Source of the DNA: Nocardioides panaciterrulae
Lineage (GTDB): Bacteria; Actinomycetota; Actinomycetes; Propionibacteriales; Nocardioidaceae
Direction: 5' to 3'
Length of the DNA stretch: 64,000 bases
NCBI RefSeq assembly: GCF_013409645.1
Contig: NZ_JACCBG010000001.1
Location: 2,416,001 to 2,480,000, forward strand
Shown here: positions 17,677 to 25,999 of the stretch, in pieces
How the letters are laid out: the number at the start of each line of letters is the position of its first letter
Numbering within the stretch: the first letter of the stretch is position 1
The notes under the pieces: generated by a model
Seen by the model: the letters and a program-made list of their open reading frames with translations, nothing else
Databases searched by the model: none
Told to the model about the DNA's origin: nothing
Made by a program: the position numbers and the translations under genes

Positions 17677-18644
17677 CGCGCCTGCTGCGGGTCGAGCTGA
17701 CCCGGCTCCGCTGGCGCCGGGCCGCGGTGCTCCTGCTGCTGCTGGCCGTCGCCGTCCCGGCCGTCATCTTCGCCGCCCGGGCGTGGACGACCCGGCCGCT
17801 GTCCCAGGCCGACATCGCCCAGATCCGCACCGACGCCGCCGGCCAGATCGCCGAGTGCCGGGCGCACCCCCGCCGGTACGGCGTGCCGCGCCAGCACTCC
17901 GCGCGCGCCTGTGAGCGCACCATCGTCGGCTGGCAGCTGCACCGCGACAAGCTGACGCTGGCCGGGGACCGCACCAACGGGACCGGGGTCGGCGTGGTCG
18001 CGGTCCTCACCGCGCTCCTGCTGCTGATGGGCACCACGTTCGCCGGCCACGACTGGAACACCGGCTCGATGAGCAACCAGCTGCTCTTCGAGCCACGTCG
18101 CGGCCGGGTGTGGGCGGCCAAGGCGGTCGCGGTCACGGCGGTGGCCCTGGTGACGGCGGCCGTCGTGAGCACGGCGTACTGGCTGGGCGTGTGGGGCGTG
18201 ATGGCCGGGCGCGGGCTGCCCGTGCAGGACGGCGCGCTGGTCGACTCCCTCGCCTTCGGGCTGCGCGGCGCGGGCTTCGCGGCCGCCGCCGCGCTGGGCG
18301 GGTTCGCGCTGACCACGCTCTTCCGCAGCACGGTGGCGACGATCGGCGTGTTGTTCGCGGTCTCGGTGGCCGGCGGCCTGTTCGTGGCGATGCTGGGCAT
18401 CAGCGAGCACTGGCAGCCGCAGAAGAACGTCGCCGCGATCGTCAAGAACGGGACGACCTACTACCGGCCCGTGCCCGACTCCTGCTTCACGGGCGTCCAG
18501 GAGGACCGCGCGACGGTCGAGGGCTCGCGCTGCGACCCGGAGGTGGCGCTGCCGGCCCGGGCCGGGGTCGGCTACTACGGGGTCGCGCTGCTGCTCGCGG
18601 TGGGCGCCTCGACGATCTCGTTCCGCCGCCGGGACGTCGGCTGA
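17673..18644 (+). CDS. ABC-2-type transporter, permease
   Basis: The 323-residue protein has an N-terminal membrane helix (VLLLLLAVAVPAVIFAARAW), a large loop of about 75 residues, then four or five helices including VVAVLTALLLLMGTTFAGHD, VAVTAVALVTAAVVSTAYWL, and a final YYGVALLLAVGASTISF. FAGHDWNTGSMSNQLLFEPR between helices is the conserved ABC-2 motif. A late extracytoplasmic loop has two cysteines (DSCFTG and GSRCDP) that could form a disulfide. The start codon overlaps the ATPase stop by four bases. It pairs with that ATPase. Confidence 0.88.
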   Translation: MTRLLRVELTRLRWRRAAVLLLLLAVAVPAVIFAARAWTTRPLSQADIAQIRTDAAGQIAECRAHPRRYGVPRQHSARACERTIVGWQLHRDKLTLAGDRTNGTGVGVVAVLTALLLLMGTTFAGHDWNTGSMSNQLLFEPRRGRVWAAKAVAVTAVALVTAAVVSTAYWLGVWGVMAGRGLPVQDGALVDSLAFGLRGAGFAAAAALGGFALTTLFRSTVATIGVLFAVSVAGGLFVAMLGISEHWQPQKNVAAIVKNGTTYYRPVPDSCFTGVQEDRATVEGSRCDPEVALPARAGVGYYGVALLLAVGASTISFRRRDVG

Positions 18645-18681
18645 GCCGGCGACCCGGGTTCGACCGGGGTGGGTGGCCCGG

Positions 18682-19119
18682 TCAGTGCACCGTCATGGCG
18701 ACGACCTCGGGGTTGCCGCCACCGACGCTCTTGAGCTGCACGTCGAACGGCGTGCTGCGCACCTGGATGCGCACCTTGGCGCTCTCCCCGGGCGAGAGGT
18801 GGAGGTCGGGGTTCTTCACGGTCGCGGCGTCGGCGGGGGCGATCAGCACCTGGTAGAAGTCCGGGAGCCGGCCGGTGTTGGTCAGCGTCTCGGTGAGCGT
18901 CTGGCCGGGCTTGCCGTGCTCGGGACCGGTGAACGTCGCCGAGAACGGGTTCGCGGCGCCGGAGGGCACCGCCATGCTCGTGGGGTTGCCGGTGGCGTCG
19001 CCGGAGCCGGCCGCGTCGTTGGAGTCCGAGGAGGAGCCGTCGTCGCAGCCGGCGAGGAGGACGCCGACGAGGAGCAGCGAGGAGGCGGCGAGCAGCCGCG
19101 GCGCACGAGTCGTCTTCAT
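18682..19119 (-). CDS. Lipoprotein with an Ig-like beta domain
   Basis: The 145-residue protein begins with a lipoprotein signal: MKTTRAPR, a hydrophobic stretch [17 protein letters not shown], and the lipobox LAGC at about residue 25. A Ser/Asp/Gly-rich linker follows, then about 95 residues with [28 protein letters not shown] and [17 protein letters not shown], the pattern of an Ig-like or CARDB-like domain with regularly spaced strands. It would sit on the outer face of the membrane. It converges with the ABC permease and diverges from lipA. Partner unknown. Confidence 0.8.
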   Translation of the reverse strand: MKTTRAPRLLAASSLLLVGVLLAGCDDGSSSDSNDAAGSGDATGNPTSMAVPSGAANPFSATFTGPEHGKPGQTLTETLTNTGRLPDFYQVLIAPADAATVKNPDLHLSPGESAKVRIQVRSTPFDVQLKSVGGGNPEVVAMTVH

Positions 19120-19193
19120 GGTGGGTGAAAGGTATCTCGCGGTCGTCCGGACCGAATTGGGCGGCCCCCGGCCCCGGCGTACAGTTGGGCGAC

Positions 19194-20138
19194 GTGACGA
19201 CCGCCCCTGCCGCCCCAGAAGGACGCAAGCTCCTCCGCCTCGAGGTCCGCAACAGCGAGACCCCGATCGAGCGCAAGCCCGAGTGGATCAAGACCCGGGC
19301 GAAGATGGGGCCGGAGTACAAGCACCTGCAGAACCTGGTGAAGTCCGAGGGGCTGCACACGGTGTGCCAGGAGGCCGGCTGTCCCAACATCTTCGAGTGT
19401 TGGGAGGACCGGGAGGCGACGTTCCTCATCGGCGGCGACCAGTGCACGCGGCGCTGCGACTTCTGCCAGATCGACACCGGCAAGCCGCAGCCGCTGGACC
19501 GCGACGAGCCGCGCCGGGTGGCCGAGTCGGTCCGGTCGATGGAGCTGCGCTACGCCACCATCACCGGGGTGGCCCGCGACGACCTCGAGGACGGCGGCGC
19601 CTGGCTGTACGCCGAGACCGTGCGCGCGATCCACGAGCTGAACCCCGACACCGGGGTCGAGAACCTGATCCCGGACTTCAACGGCAAGCCCGACCTGCTG
19701 CGCGAGGTGTTCGAGTCGCGCCCCGAGGTGCTGGCCCACAACGTCGAGACCGTGCCGCGGATCTTCAAGCGGATCCGTCCGGGCTTCCGCTACGAGCGCT
19801 CGCTGGACGTGATCACCCAGGCCCGCGACTTCGGCCTGGTCACCAAGTCCAACCTGATCCTCGGCATGGGCGAGACCCGCGAGGAGGTCAGCCAGGCGCT
19901 GCGCGACCTGCACGAGGCCGGCTGTGAGCTGATCACGATCACCCAGTACCTCCGCCCCTCGCTGCGGCACCACCCGGTGGAGCGCTGGGTCAAGCCCGAG
20001 GAGTTCGTCGAGCTCAGCGCGGAGGCCGAGCAGATCGGCTTCTCCGGCGTGATGTCGGGTCCGCTGGTGCGTTCGTCCTACCGGGCCGGCCGGTTGTACC
20101 GTCAGGCCATGGAGGCGCGGGAGACCACCCCCGCCTGA
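19194..20138 (+). CDS. lipA: Lipoyl synthase (radical SAM)
   Basis: LipA inserts two sulfurs into octanoyl groups using two iron-sulfur clusters. In the 314-residue protein, the auxiliary cluster ligands are Cys58, Cys63 and Cys69 ([13 protein letters not shown]), and the radical-SAM cluster ligands are Cys84, Cys88 and Cys91 (CTRRCDFC). The C-terminal RSSYRAG provides the serine ligand to the auxiliary cluster. [16 protein letters not shown] and [10 protein letters not shown] are family blocks. I use the GTG at 19194; the frame continues upstream but without conserved sequence. It works with lipB on sucB and H protein. Confidence 0.97.
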   Translation: MTTAPAAPEGRKLLRLEVRNSETPIERKPEWIKTRAKMGPEYKHLQNLVKSEGLHTVCQEAGCPNIFECWEDREATFLIGGDQCTRRCDFCQIDTGKPQPLDRDEPRRVAESVRSMELRYATITGVARDDLEDGGAWLYAETVRAIHELNPDTGVENLIPDFNGKPDLLREVFESRPEVLAHNVETVPRIFKRIRPGFRYERSLDVITQARDFGLVTKSNLILGMGETREEVSQALRDLHEAGCELITITQYLRPSLRHHPVERWVKPEEFVELSAEAEQIGFSGVMSGPLVRSSYRAGRLYRQAMEARETTPA

Positions 20139-20200
20139 CCGCACGCAACACCGCGTTCCGACACCGACCCGCGACAGACCCCAGAAGGCAGCAGACCGCC

Positions 20201-20917
20201 ATGGCCAAGGCCCCCCAGATCCCGGACCCCGCGAAGACGAGCCGGCGCAAGCAGTTCGTCGAGACCTACCGGATGGCCAAGCGCAGCGACCCCGCGCTCG
20301 GCGCCTGGGTCGGCGGCTCGTTCCTGCTCGGCGCGGTCATCGGCTTCGTGCTGTTCTGGCTGCTGCCCGGCCGGGGCGTGCTGGGCGTGGTCGCCGCGAT
20401 CGTCGGCGCGCTGCTGTTCGGTGCGCTGGCCGCCATGATCGTGTTCGGCCGCCGTGCCCAGAAGGCGGCGTACGGCCAGATGGAGGGCCAGCCGGGGGCC
20501 GCCGCCGCGGCGCTGCGCATGCTGCGCCGGGGCTGGCAGACCGACCCGGTGGTGGCGTTCACCAGGCAGCAGGACGTGGTGCACCGGGTGGTCGGCCCGC
20601 CCGGCATCGTGCTGGTCGGCGAGGGCAACCAGGGTCGGGTCCGCCAGCTGCTGGCGAACGAGCGCCGCAAGCACGAGCGCGTGGTCTCCGACGTCCCCGT
20701 GCACGAGGTCATCTGCGGCAACGGCGACGGCGAGGTCCCGCTCCCCCGCCTGGTCAAGCACGTCAGCAAGCTCAAGCGCCAGGTCAAGCCCGGCGAGATG
20801 ACCGACATCCTCGGCCGGCTGCGGGCGCTGGACGCCAACCGTCCGAACGTGCCGCTGCCCAAGGGCCCGGTCCCGACCAGCATGAAGGGCATGCGCCAGA
20901 ACATGCGGGGCCGCTGA
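20201..20917 (+). CDS. DUF4191 membrane protein
   Basis: The 238-residue protein matches DUF4191, found in actinobacteria next to lipA. A basic N-terminus (SRRKQFVETYRMAKRSDPAL) leads to two membrane helices at about 33-75, LLGAVIGFVLFWLLPG and LGVVAAIVGALLFGALAAMI. A cytoplasmic region follows with YGQMEGQPGAAAAALRMLRR, GPPGIVLVGEGNQGRVRQLL and KRQVKPGEMTDILGRL. The start is an ATG behind AGAAGGCAG. The position after lipA suggests a link to lipoate-dependent metabolism, but the function is not known. Confidence 0.9.
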   Translation: MAKAPQIPDPAKTSRRKQFVETYRMAKRSDPALGAWVGGSFLLGAVIGFVLFWLLPGRGVLGVVAAIVGALLFGALAAMIVFGRRAQKAAYGQMEGQPGAAAAALRMLRRGWQTDPVVAFTRQQDVVHRVVGPPGIVLVGEGNQGRVRQLLANERRKHERVVSDVPVHEVICGNGDGEVPLPRLVKHVSKLKRQVKPGEMTDILGRLRALDANRPNVPLPKGPVPTSMKGMRQNMRGR

Positions 20918-20984
20918 GCGGCCGATCCCCCGCGCTGGACCGAGACGGCGCGGGACCGAGACACCGCCGGGTCGGGTCCGCTGC

Positions 20985-21398
20985 TCAGGGACGGGCCGGG
21001 ACGCCCTTGGCCGTCTCGAGGGTGACCGTCTCCGTGCCGGCCATCATGTCGTGCAGGCCGCGGCCGTCCGGACGGAAGACCAGCGGCGGGATCACCACCG
21101 CGACCAGGATCTGGCGCGCGAGTGCCGGCAGGAGGCCCACGGGACGGCCGCTGCCGTCGTGGCGGACCACGCGCAGCCGGGTGGCGAGCTGGCCGAACGA
21201 GCCACCGGACAGCGCCGTCAGCAGGGCGCTCTCGACGACGAACAGCAGCACCACCCACCACTGGCCGGCCTGGTTCTGCACGCCGTACACCGGGGTGAAC
21301 AGCGAGACCGTCAGCGTGCAGGCGATCCAGTCCACGAAGAGGGCCAGGATGCGGCGCCCCCAGGACGCGGTCTCCCGGGGGCGGGCGGGCTCACTCAC
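20985..21398 (-). CDS. RDD-family membrane protein
   Basis: The 137-residue protein has the RDD pattern: WGRRILALFVDWIACTLTVS holds the conserved Arg and Asp, followed by further hydrophobic helices (WWVVLLFVVESALLTALSG, LLPALARQILVAVVIPPLV) and RPDGRGLHDMMAGT, the RDD family end motif. The block GGSFGQLATRLRVVRHDG is also typical. It is divergent from glnA, and such an RDD gene beside glnA is usual in actinobacteria. Transport and physiological roles are unproven. Confidence 0.88.
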   Translation of the reverse strand: MSEPARPRETASWGRRILALFVDWIACTLTVSLFTPVYGVQNQAGQWWVVLLFVVESALLTALSGGSFGQLATRLRVVRHDGSGRPVGLLPALARQILVAVVIPPLVFRPDGRGLHDMMAGTETVTLETAKGVPARP

Positions 21399-21447
21399 CC
21401 CGCCAGCGTAGACAGCCGCCGGCGACCGCCCACGGGGCGGGCCACCT

Positions 21448-21485
21448 GTTACACCGCTGAAACAAACCGGATACGGTCAAGAAAC
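21448..21485 (+). promoter_or_regulatory. Complete GlnR box upstream of glnA
   Basis: The sequence is GTTAC-n6-GAAAC-n6-GATAC-n6-GAAAC, with half-sites at 21448, 21459, 21470 and 21481. All three gaps are exactly six bases. This fits the published Streptomyces consensus (gTnAc-n6-GaAAc repeated twice), with one deviation, GATAC for GTnAC. It lies 104 bases before the glnA start, so GlnR probably controls glnA under nitrogen limitation. Confidence 0.85.
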
Positions 21486-21589
21486 TGGCCTTGCCTACGT
21501 TGGCGGGCAGGTCCGAGGCAGCGTCGCCCCGGTCCCCTCGTTTCGCACGACTTTGCCGGTTGCCTCCCCGAGGCAGCCAAGGAGGACGA

Positions 21590-23014
21590 ATGTTCCAGAA
21601 CAGCGACGAGCTGCTCGCATACATCAAGGACGAGGGCGTCGAGATGGTCGACGTCCGTTTCTGCGACCTGCCGGGTGTCATGCAGCACTTCACCGTCCCG
21701 GTCTCGTCGTTCGACCAGTCCGTCTTCGACGACGGCCTCGGCTTCGACGGGTCGTCGATCCGCGGCTTCCAGGCCATCCACGAGTCCGACATGTCGCTGT
21801 TCCCGGACCCGACCACGGCCTACCTCGACCCGTTCCGGTCGAAGAAGACCCTGGTCGTGAACTTCTTCATCCACGACCCGCTCACCGGCGAGGCGTACTC
21901 CCGCGACCCGCGCAACATCGCCCGCAAGGCGATGGCCTACCTGGCCAGCACCGGGGTCGGCGACAAGGCGTTCTTCGCCCCGGAGGCGGAGTTCTACGTC
22001 TTCGACAACGTGCGCTTCGAGACCAAGGCCAACGCCGGCTACTACGAGATCGACTCCGAGGCGGGCGCCTGGAACACCGGCGCGAGCTTCGAGTCCAACA
22101 ACCGCGGCTACAAGGTGAAGTACAAGGGCGGCTACTTCCCCGTCGCCCCCACCGACCACTTCGGCGAGCTGCGCGACGAGATGGTCGTGGAGCTCGAGCG
22201 CTCCGGCCTGCAGGTCGAGCGCGCCCACCACGAGGTCGGCACGGCCGGCCAGGCAGAGATCAACTACCGCTTCGACGAGCTGCTCAAGGCCGCCGACGAC
22301 GTGATGAAGTTCAAGTACATCATCAAGAACGTCGCCTGGCGCAACGGCAAGACCGCGACGTTCATGCCCAAGCCGATCTTCGGCGACAACGGCTCCGGCA
22401 TGCACTGCCACCAGTCGATCTGGAACGGCGGTGAGCCGCTGTTCTACGACGAGACCGGGTACGGCGGGCTCTCCGACATCGCCCGCTACTACATCGGCGG
22501 CCTGCTCAAGCACGCCCCGTCGCTGCTGGCCTTCACCAACCCGACGGTGAACTCCTACCACCGCCTGGTGCCCGGCTTCGAGGCCCCGATCTCGCTGGTC
22601 TACTCCCAGCGCAACCGCTCGGCGTGCGTCCGGATCCCGATCACCGGCTCGAACCCCAAGGCCAAGCGCATCGAGTTCCGCTGCCCGGACCCGTCGGCGA
22701 ACCCCTACCTGGCCTTCTCGGCGCTGCTGCTGGCCGGCCTGGACGGCATCAAGAACAAGATCGAGCCGGCCGCCCCGGTCGACAAGGACATCTACGAGCT
22801 GCCGCCGGACGAGATGGCCGACATCGACCAGGTCCCGACGTCGCTGAACGCCGTGCTCGACAACCTCGAGCGCGACCACGACTTCCTCACCCAGGGCAAC
22901 GTGTTCACCCCCGACCTGATCGAGACCTGGATCGACTACAAGCGCACCAACGAGATCCTGCCCGTGCAGCTGCGTCCGCACCCGCACGAGTTCGAGCTGT
23001 ACTACGACATCTGA
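21590..23014 (+). CDS. glnA: Glutamine synthetase type I (beta)
   Basis: Glutamine synthetase makes glutamine from glutamate, ammonia and ATP as a dodecamer. The 474-residue protein has the family blocks [60 protein letters not shown] with metal ligands, and [10 protein letters not shown]. Tyr402 in DIYELPPDE is the site that GlnE adenylylates, and glnE lies 37 kb away in this window. The ATG at 21590 is preceded by AGGAGGACG. A complete GlnR box lies upstream. The last codons (TAC TAC GAC ATC TGA) form the left attachment site of an integrated element; the protein end is intact. Confidence 0.98.
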   Translation: MFQNSDELLAYIKDEGVEMVDVRFCDLPGVMQHFTVPVSSFDQSVFDDGLGFDGSSIRGFQAIHESDMSLFPDPTTAYLDPFRSKKTLVVNFFIHDPLTGEAYSRDPRNIARKAMAYLASTGVGDKAFFAPEAEFYVFDNVRFETKANAGYYEIDSEAGAWNTGASFESNNRGYKVKYKGGYFPVAPTDHFGELRDEMVVELERSGLQVERAHHEVGTAGQAEINYRFDELLKAADDVMKFKYIIKNVAWRNGKTATFMPKPIFGDNGSGMHCHQSIWNGGEPLFYDETGYGGLSDIARYYIGGLLKHAPSLLAFTNPTVNSYHRLVPGFEAPISLVYSQRNRSACVRIPITGSNPKAKRIEFRCPDPSANPYLAFSALLLAGLDGIKNKIEPAAPVDKDIYELPPDEMADIDQVPTSLNAVLDNLERDHDFLTQGNVFTPDLIETWIDYKRTNEILPVQLRPHPHEFELYYDI

Positions 23015-23016
23015 TC
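22996..23016. repeat. Left attachment site (attL) in the 3' end of glnA
   Basis: TACTACGACATCTGATC at 23000-23016 is repeated exactly at 31204-31220. The match extends three more bases leftward after one mismatch. The site covers the last four glnA codons and the stop. Confidence 0.85.
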
Positions 23017-23037
23017 AGCGCGGTTCGCTGACCAGCG

Positions 23038-23077
23038 ACGGCGTTTCCGTAGGCCATCTGACCTGCGGAAACGCCGT
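23038..23077 (+). terminator. Hairpin now terminating glnA, element-borne
   Basis: ACGGCGTTTCCG at 23038-23049 pairs with CGGAAACGCCGT at 23066-23077; AGG and CCT extend the stem after a one-base bulge. TCGTTGTTTT follows. It lies inside the element, so the element supplies a new terminator to glnA. Confidence 0.82.
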
Positions 23078-23117
23078 TCGTTGTTTTCCATCATTGTCCA
23101 CTCTCGGTCACCGCCTC

Positions 23118-23135
23118 GTGCGCCCACGGTGCGCC
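23118..23135. repeat. 18-bp direct repeat near the left end (possible integrase arm site)
   Basis: GTGCGCCCACGGTGCGCC is repeated exactly at 31124-31141, near the right end. It lies inside the 3' end of the integrase gene. The paired positions inside both ends suggest integrase or excisionase binding. Confidence 0.65.
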
Positions 23136-23900
23136 AGCGTCGACCCCGGCGCGCGTCGGGGCTCCGCCCCTTCCGAGCGCCGTGTCCATCGCTTTGCGCG
23201 CCTTGTCGCCCGAGCTCGGCATCACGTGCGTGTAGACCCTGAGGGTGAACCCCGGATCGGCGTGCCCGAGGTACTCAGACACAGCTTCATGCTGACCCCG
23301 TGCTCGAGCCAGAGCGGTGCGCAGGTGTGGCGGAGCGCGTGCATCCCGTTGTCGCGTTCGTTCGGAATCCCGACCGCACGGAGGGCCAGCCGCCAGACCG
23401 CCTGGTTGAAGTAGTTCCGGTTCAGCGGCTTGCGCTCCCGGCTGTAGAAGATCAGCCCACCAGCAGCCGGAGCCTCGAGCCGCTCGCCACTCAGCGGCGC
23501 CATCCGTTCGAGGTGCTGCGCGAGCTCGAACCCGACCCATTCCGGCATCGGCACCGACCGGACCCGGCCGTACTTCGGAAGAGCCGGCACAGGCCGTCCG
23601 CCCTCGAGCCGGATCTGTTGTCGCACGTGCAGCTCATGACGCAGGAAGTCAACGTCCTGGACTCGGACGCCGAAGGCTTCGCCCTGGCGCAAGCCACATC
23701 CGGCAGCAACGACGACCAGCGCTCTGGATGCCTCGGGCATCTCGTCCACGACCGCGAAGACTCGCTCCGCGGACCACGGTCGCACCTTTCGGGACCGGTT
23801 GAGCGGGCGCGCGTACGCTGGCTGACCGCGCCGGGTTTTGGGTCAGCAAGCCCTCTTCGACGGCAGCGTTCAGGATGGCTCCAAAGTTCCCCAGCAACAG

Positions 23901-25341
23901 TGGAGTCCAGCAGAGTGGTGTACGACGGACCTGAGTGAGCGCGTGCCTGCGACGTAGGCGCGGCCACCGGGTGGATCCTTCGAGTGATCTGCGAAAACCG
24001 ACTCGAAGAAGGACACCACGATGACCGCTGGACCCAGTATCGACCCTGCTCTGACCACGACGTTGGACCCGGGTGAGTTCTTGCACGAGCAGCTCGCGCA
24101 GGCCTCCCCGGACCTGATGCGCGAGCTGTTGTCCACCTTCGTCAACGCGCTGCTCGGCGCCGAGGCCGACGCGGTGTGCGGGGCGGCCTACAACAGCCGG
24201 TCGACCGAGCGGGTCAACTCCCGCAACGGGTACCGGCACCGCGACCTGGACACTCGGATGGGCACCGTGGACGTGGCGATCCCCAAGCTGCGTTCGGGGA
24301 CCTACTTTCCCGAGTGGCTGCTCGAGCGACGCCGCCGCGCGGAGTCCGCGCTGACCTCGGTGGTGGCGACCTGCTACCTGCTGGGGGTCTCGACGCGGCG
24401 GATGGACAAGCTGGTGCAGTCCCTGGGCATCACGGGCCTGTCCAAGTCCCAGGTCAGCGTGATGGCCCGCGATCTCGATGCCCACGTCGCCGACTTCCGC
24501 AGCCGGCCACTAGACGCCGGTCCGTACACGTTCGTGGCCACCGACGCGCTGACCATGAAGGTCCGCGAGGGCGGCCGGGTGCTCAATGTGTCGGTCATGG
24601 TCGCCACCGGCGTCAACGCCGACGGACATCGCGAGGTCCTCGGGATCCAGGTGGCCACCGGGGAGACCCACGCCGGCTGGCTGACCTTCTTCCGCGACCT
24701 GGTCGCCCGGGGGCTGGCCGGGGTCGCGCTGGTCACCAGCGATGCCCACGCCGGCCTCGTCGAGGCGATCGCCGCAGCCCTGCCCGGCGCGTCGTGGCAG
24801 CGCTGCCGCACCCACTACGCGGCCAACCTGATGGCCGCCTGCCCGAAGTCGGCCTGGCCGGGTGTGAAGGCGATGCTGCACAGCGTCTACGACCAGCCCG
24901 ACGCCGAAGCCGTCCATGCCCAGTTCGACAAGCTCCTCGACACCGTCGCCCAGACACTGCCGAAGGTTCATGACCACCTCGACGGCGCCCGCGCCGACAT
25001 CCTCGCCTTCACCGCGTTCCCCCGGGAGGTGTGGCGCCAGATCTGGTCCAACAACCCCAACGAGCGGCTCAACCGCGAGATCCGCCGCCGCACCGACGTC
25101 GTCGGCATCTTCCCCAACCGCGACGCGATCATCCGCCTGGTCGGCGCGGTCCTGGCCGAGCAGCACGACGAATGGGCCGAGGGTCGGCGCTACCTCGGCC
25201 TCGACGTCCTGGCCCGCTCCCGCATGACTCTGGTGACCGGCGAAGCCACCACCGACAACACCACCGACAAGGAGGCACTCACCGCCTGACCGACACGCCC
25301 GAACGAAGGATCAACTTCGTACACCACGCCACGGGACTTGA
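23901..25341 (+). mobile_element. IS256-family insertion sequence inside int
   Basis: The insertion is about 1.44 kb. CCCCAGCAACAG occurs at both junctions (23889-23900 and 25342-25353); the true target duplication is probably 8-9 bases of it, and the rest is chance identity, so the ends are uncertain by a few bases. Imperfect terminal inverted repeats share AGTCC and GTGGTGTACGA. It carries one transposase gene. Removing it with one copy of the duplication rejoins the integrase frame exactly. Confidence 0.9.
24021..25289 (+). CDS. IS256-family transposase
   Basis: The 422-residue mutator-type DDE transposase has an N-terminal part with LLSTFVNALLGAEADAVCGA and NSRNGYRHRDLDTRMGTVDV, then IPKLRSGTYFPEWLLERRRR. 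The first acidic residue is Asp175 (VATDALTMKV), the second Asp241 (LVTSDAHAGL), and the Glu lies in the NPNERLNREIRRRTDVVG block near residue 350. CRTHYAANLM is the conserved cysteine-histidine segment between them. The ATG at 24021 is behind GAAGGACACC. It looks intact, so the IS may be active. It reads against the integrase it interrupts. Confidence 0.96.
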   Translation: MTAGPSIDPALTTTLDPGEFLHEQLAQASPDLMRELLSTFVNALLGAEADAVCGAAYNSRSTERVNSRNGYRHRDLDTRMGTVDVAIPKLRSGTYFPEWLLERRRRAESALTSVVATCYLLGVSTRRMDKLVQSLGITGLSKSQVSVMARDLDAHVADFRSRPLDAGPYTFVATDALTMKVREGGRVLNVSVMVATGVNADGHREVLGIQVATGETHAGWLTFFRDLVARGLAGVALVTSDAHAGLVEAIAAALPGASWQRCRTHYAANLMAACPKSAWPGVKAMLHSVYDQPDAEAVHAQFDKLLDTVAQTLPKVHDHLDGARADILAFTAFPREVWRQIWSNNPNERLNREIRRRTDVVGIFPNRDAIIRLVGAVLAEQHDEWAEGRRYLGLDVLARSRMTLVTGEATTDNTTDKEALTA

Positions 25342-25353
25342 CCCCAGCAACAG
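25342..25353. repeat. Right copy of the 12-bp junction repeat of the IS
   Basis: CCCCAGCAACAG here repeats 23889-23900. IS256-family elements make 8-9 bp target duplications; the other bases may be shared by chance between host and IS ends. Confidence 0.75.
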
Positions 25354-25794
25354 CCGCACGTAGCCGGCGGACAAGTCGACCGACACTGCCCGCAGCCAGC
25401 GCTGAACCGCCGCAGAGGTGATCCGCACCAGAGGCCACGTTCCCCACTCCGGGAGTATGTGAACCCGCAACCGGGTCTCGAGAGCAGTGCGGCTCGTCGG
25501 CTGCATGACTTGGCGGTCGAGCCACTCGCCTGCGAAGTCAGCGAACGAGACGCGGCCCGCGCGCTCGTCCACATACGACCCGCGGTTCAGTCTGTGCTGA
25601 AGATCGGCAAGAAATCGCACGGCGTCGACCTCCGGATCGAACGAGCGGTTCCGTGATTGGCCGTCGGGATCGCGGTAGCGAACCTGCCAGCGCTTGCCGC
25701 TGCCATACAGAGACGAGCGCACCCGCCGTCCCGATCCGCGTTCTGTGGTGTGCCATCGATCGGCAATCGACGCCATGCGCTCCTCCTTCGGAAG

Positions 25795-25965
25795 TCAGCC
25801 GGGCTGACAGTGCGGTCCCTGCAACCAAGCAAAAACGTCTCGCGGGTCGTAGCGACAGCGACGACCGACTCGGAAGAACCGCGGGCCGGTCCGCTTGTGA
25901 TTCAGCTTGTAGCGGGTCGAGACCGGGATCGCTAGGAAGTCAGCGGTCTCTCTTCGAGCGTCCAC
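25795..25965 (-). CDS. xis: Excisionase-like small winged HTH protein
   Basis: This 56-residue frame begins with a GTG at 25965 preceded by CCGGAG and ends 18 bases before the integrase start. The product reads TADFLAIPVSTRYKLNHKRT, then GPRFFRVGRRCRYDPRDVFA and WLQG. That is the HTH_17/MerR-like fold of actinobacterial excisionases: a helix-turn-helix start (VADLL.VPVSTLY in relatives), the GP...RVGR..RY wing and a DVFAWL helix. Such genes sit directly before int in pSAM2-type elements. The integrase is broken, so excision from this locus would need an integrase supplied from elsewhere. Confidence 0.82.
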   Translation of the reverse strand: MDARRETADFLAIPVSTRYKLNHKRTGPRFFRVGRRCRYDPRDVFAWLQGPHCQPG

Positions 25966-25999
25966 AGTCGCTCCGGCATCGTCGGCGATCTCCGCGGAC

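Larger units (their letters stand above)
23091..25776 (-). pseudogene. int: Tyrosine integrase, split by an IS256-family insertion and frameshifted
   Basis: The N-terminal part (25776 to 25342) has MASIADRWHTTERGSG, an SSLYGSGKRWQVRYRD arm domain and a core-binding helix block. It stops in GYVRLLLG, and the same frame resumes on the other side of the insertion as LLLGNFGAILNAAVEEGLL (23900 leftward). The catalytic part has GCGLRQGEAFGVRVQDVD with the first Arg, MHALRHT with the His-x-x-Arg box, and RVYTHVM with the nucleophilic Tyr. Near 23284 one base is missing: HGVSMKL and VSEYLGHADPGFTLRVY lie in different frames. The gene therefore has two independent lesions. It lies about 75 bases from attL, as expected for the element's own integrase. 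Confidence 0.9.
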
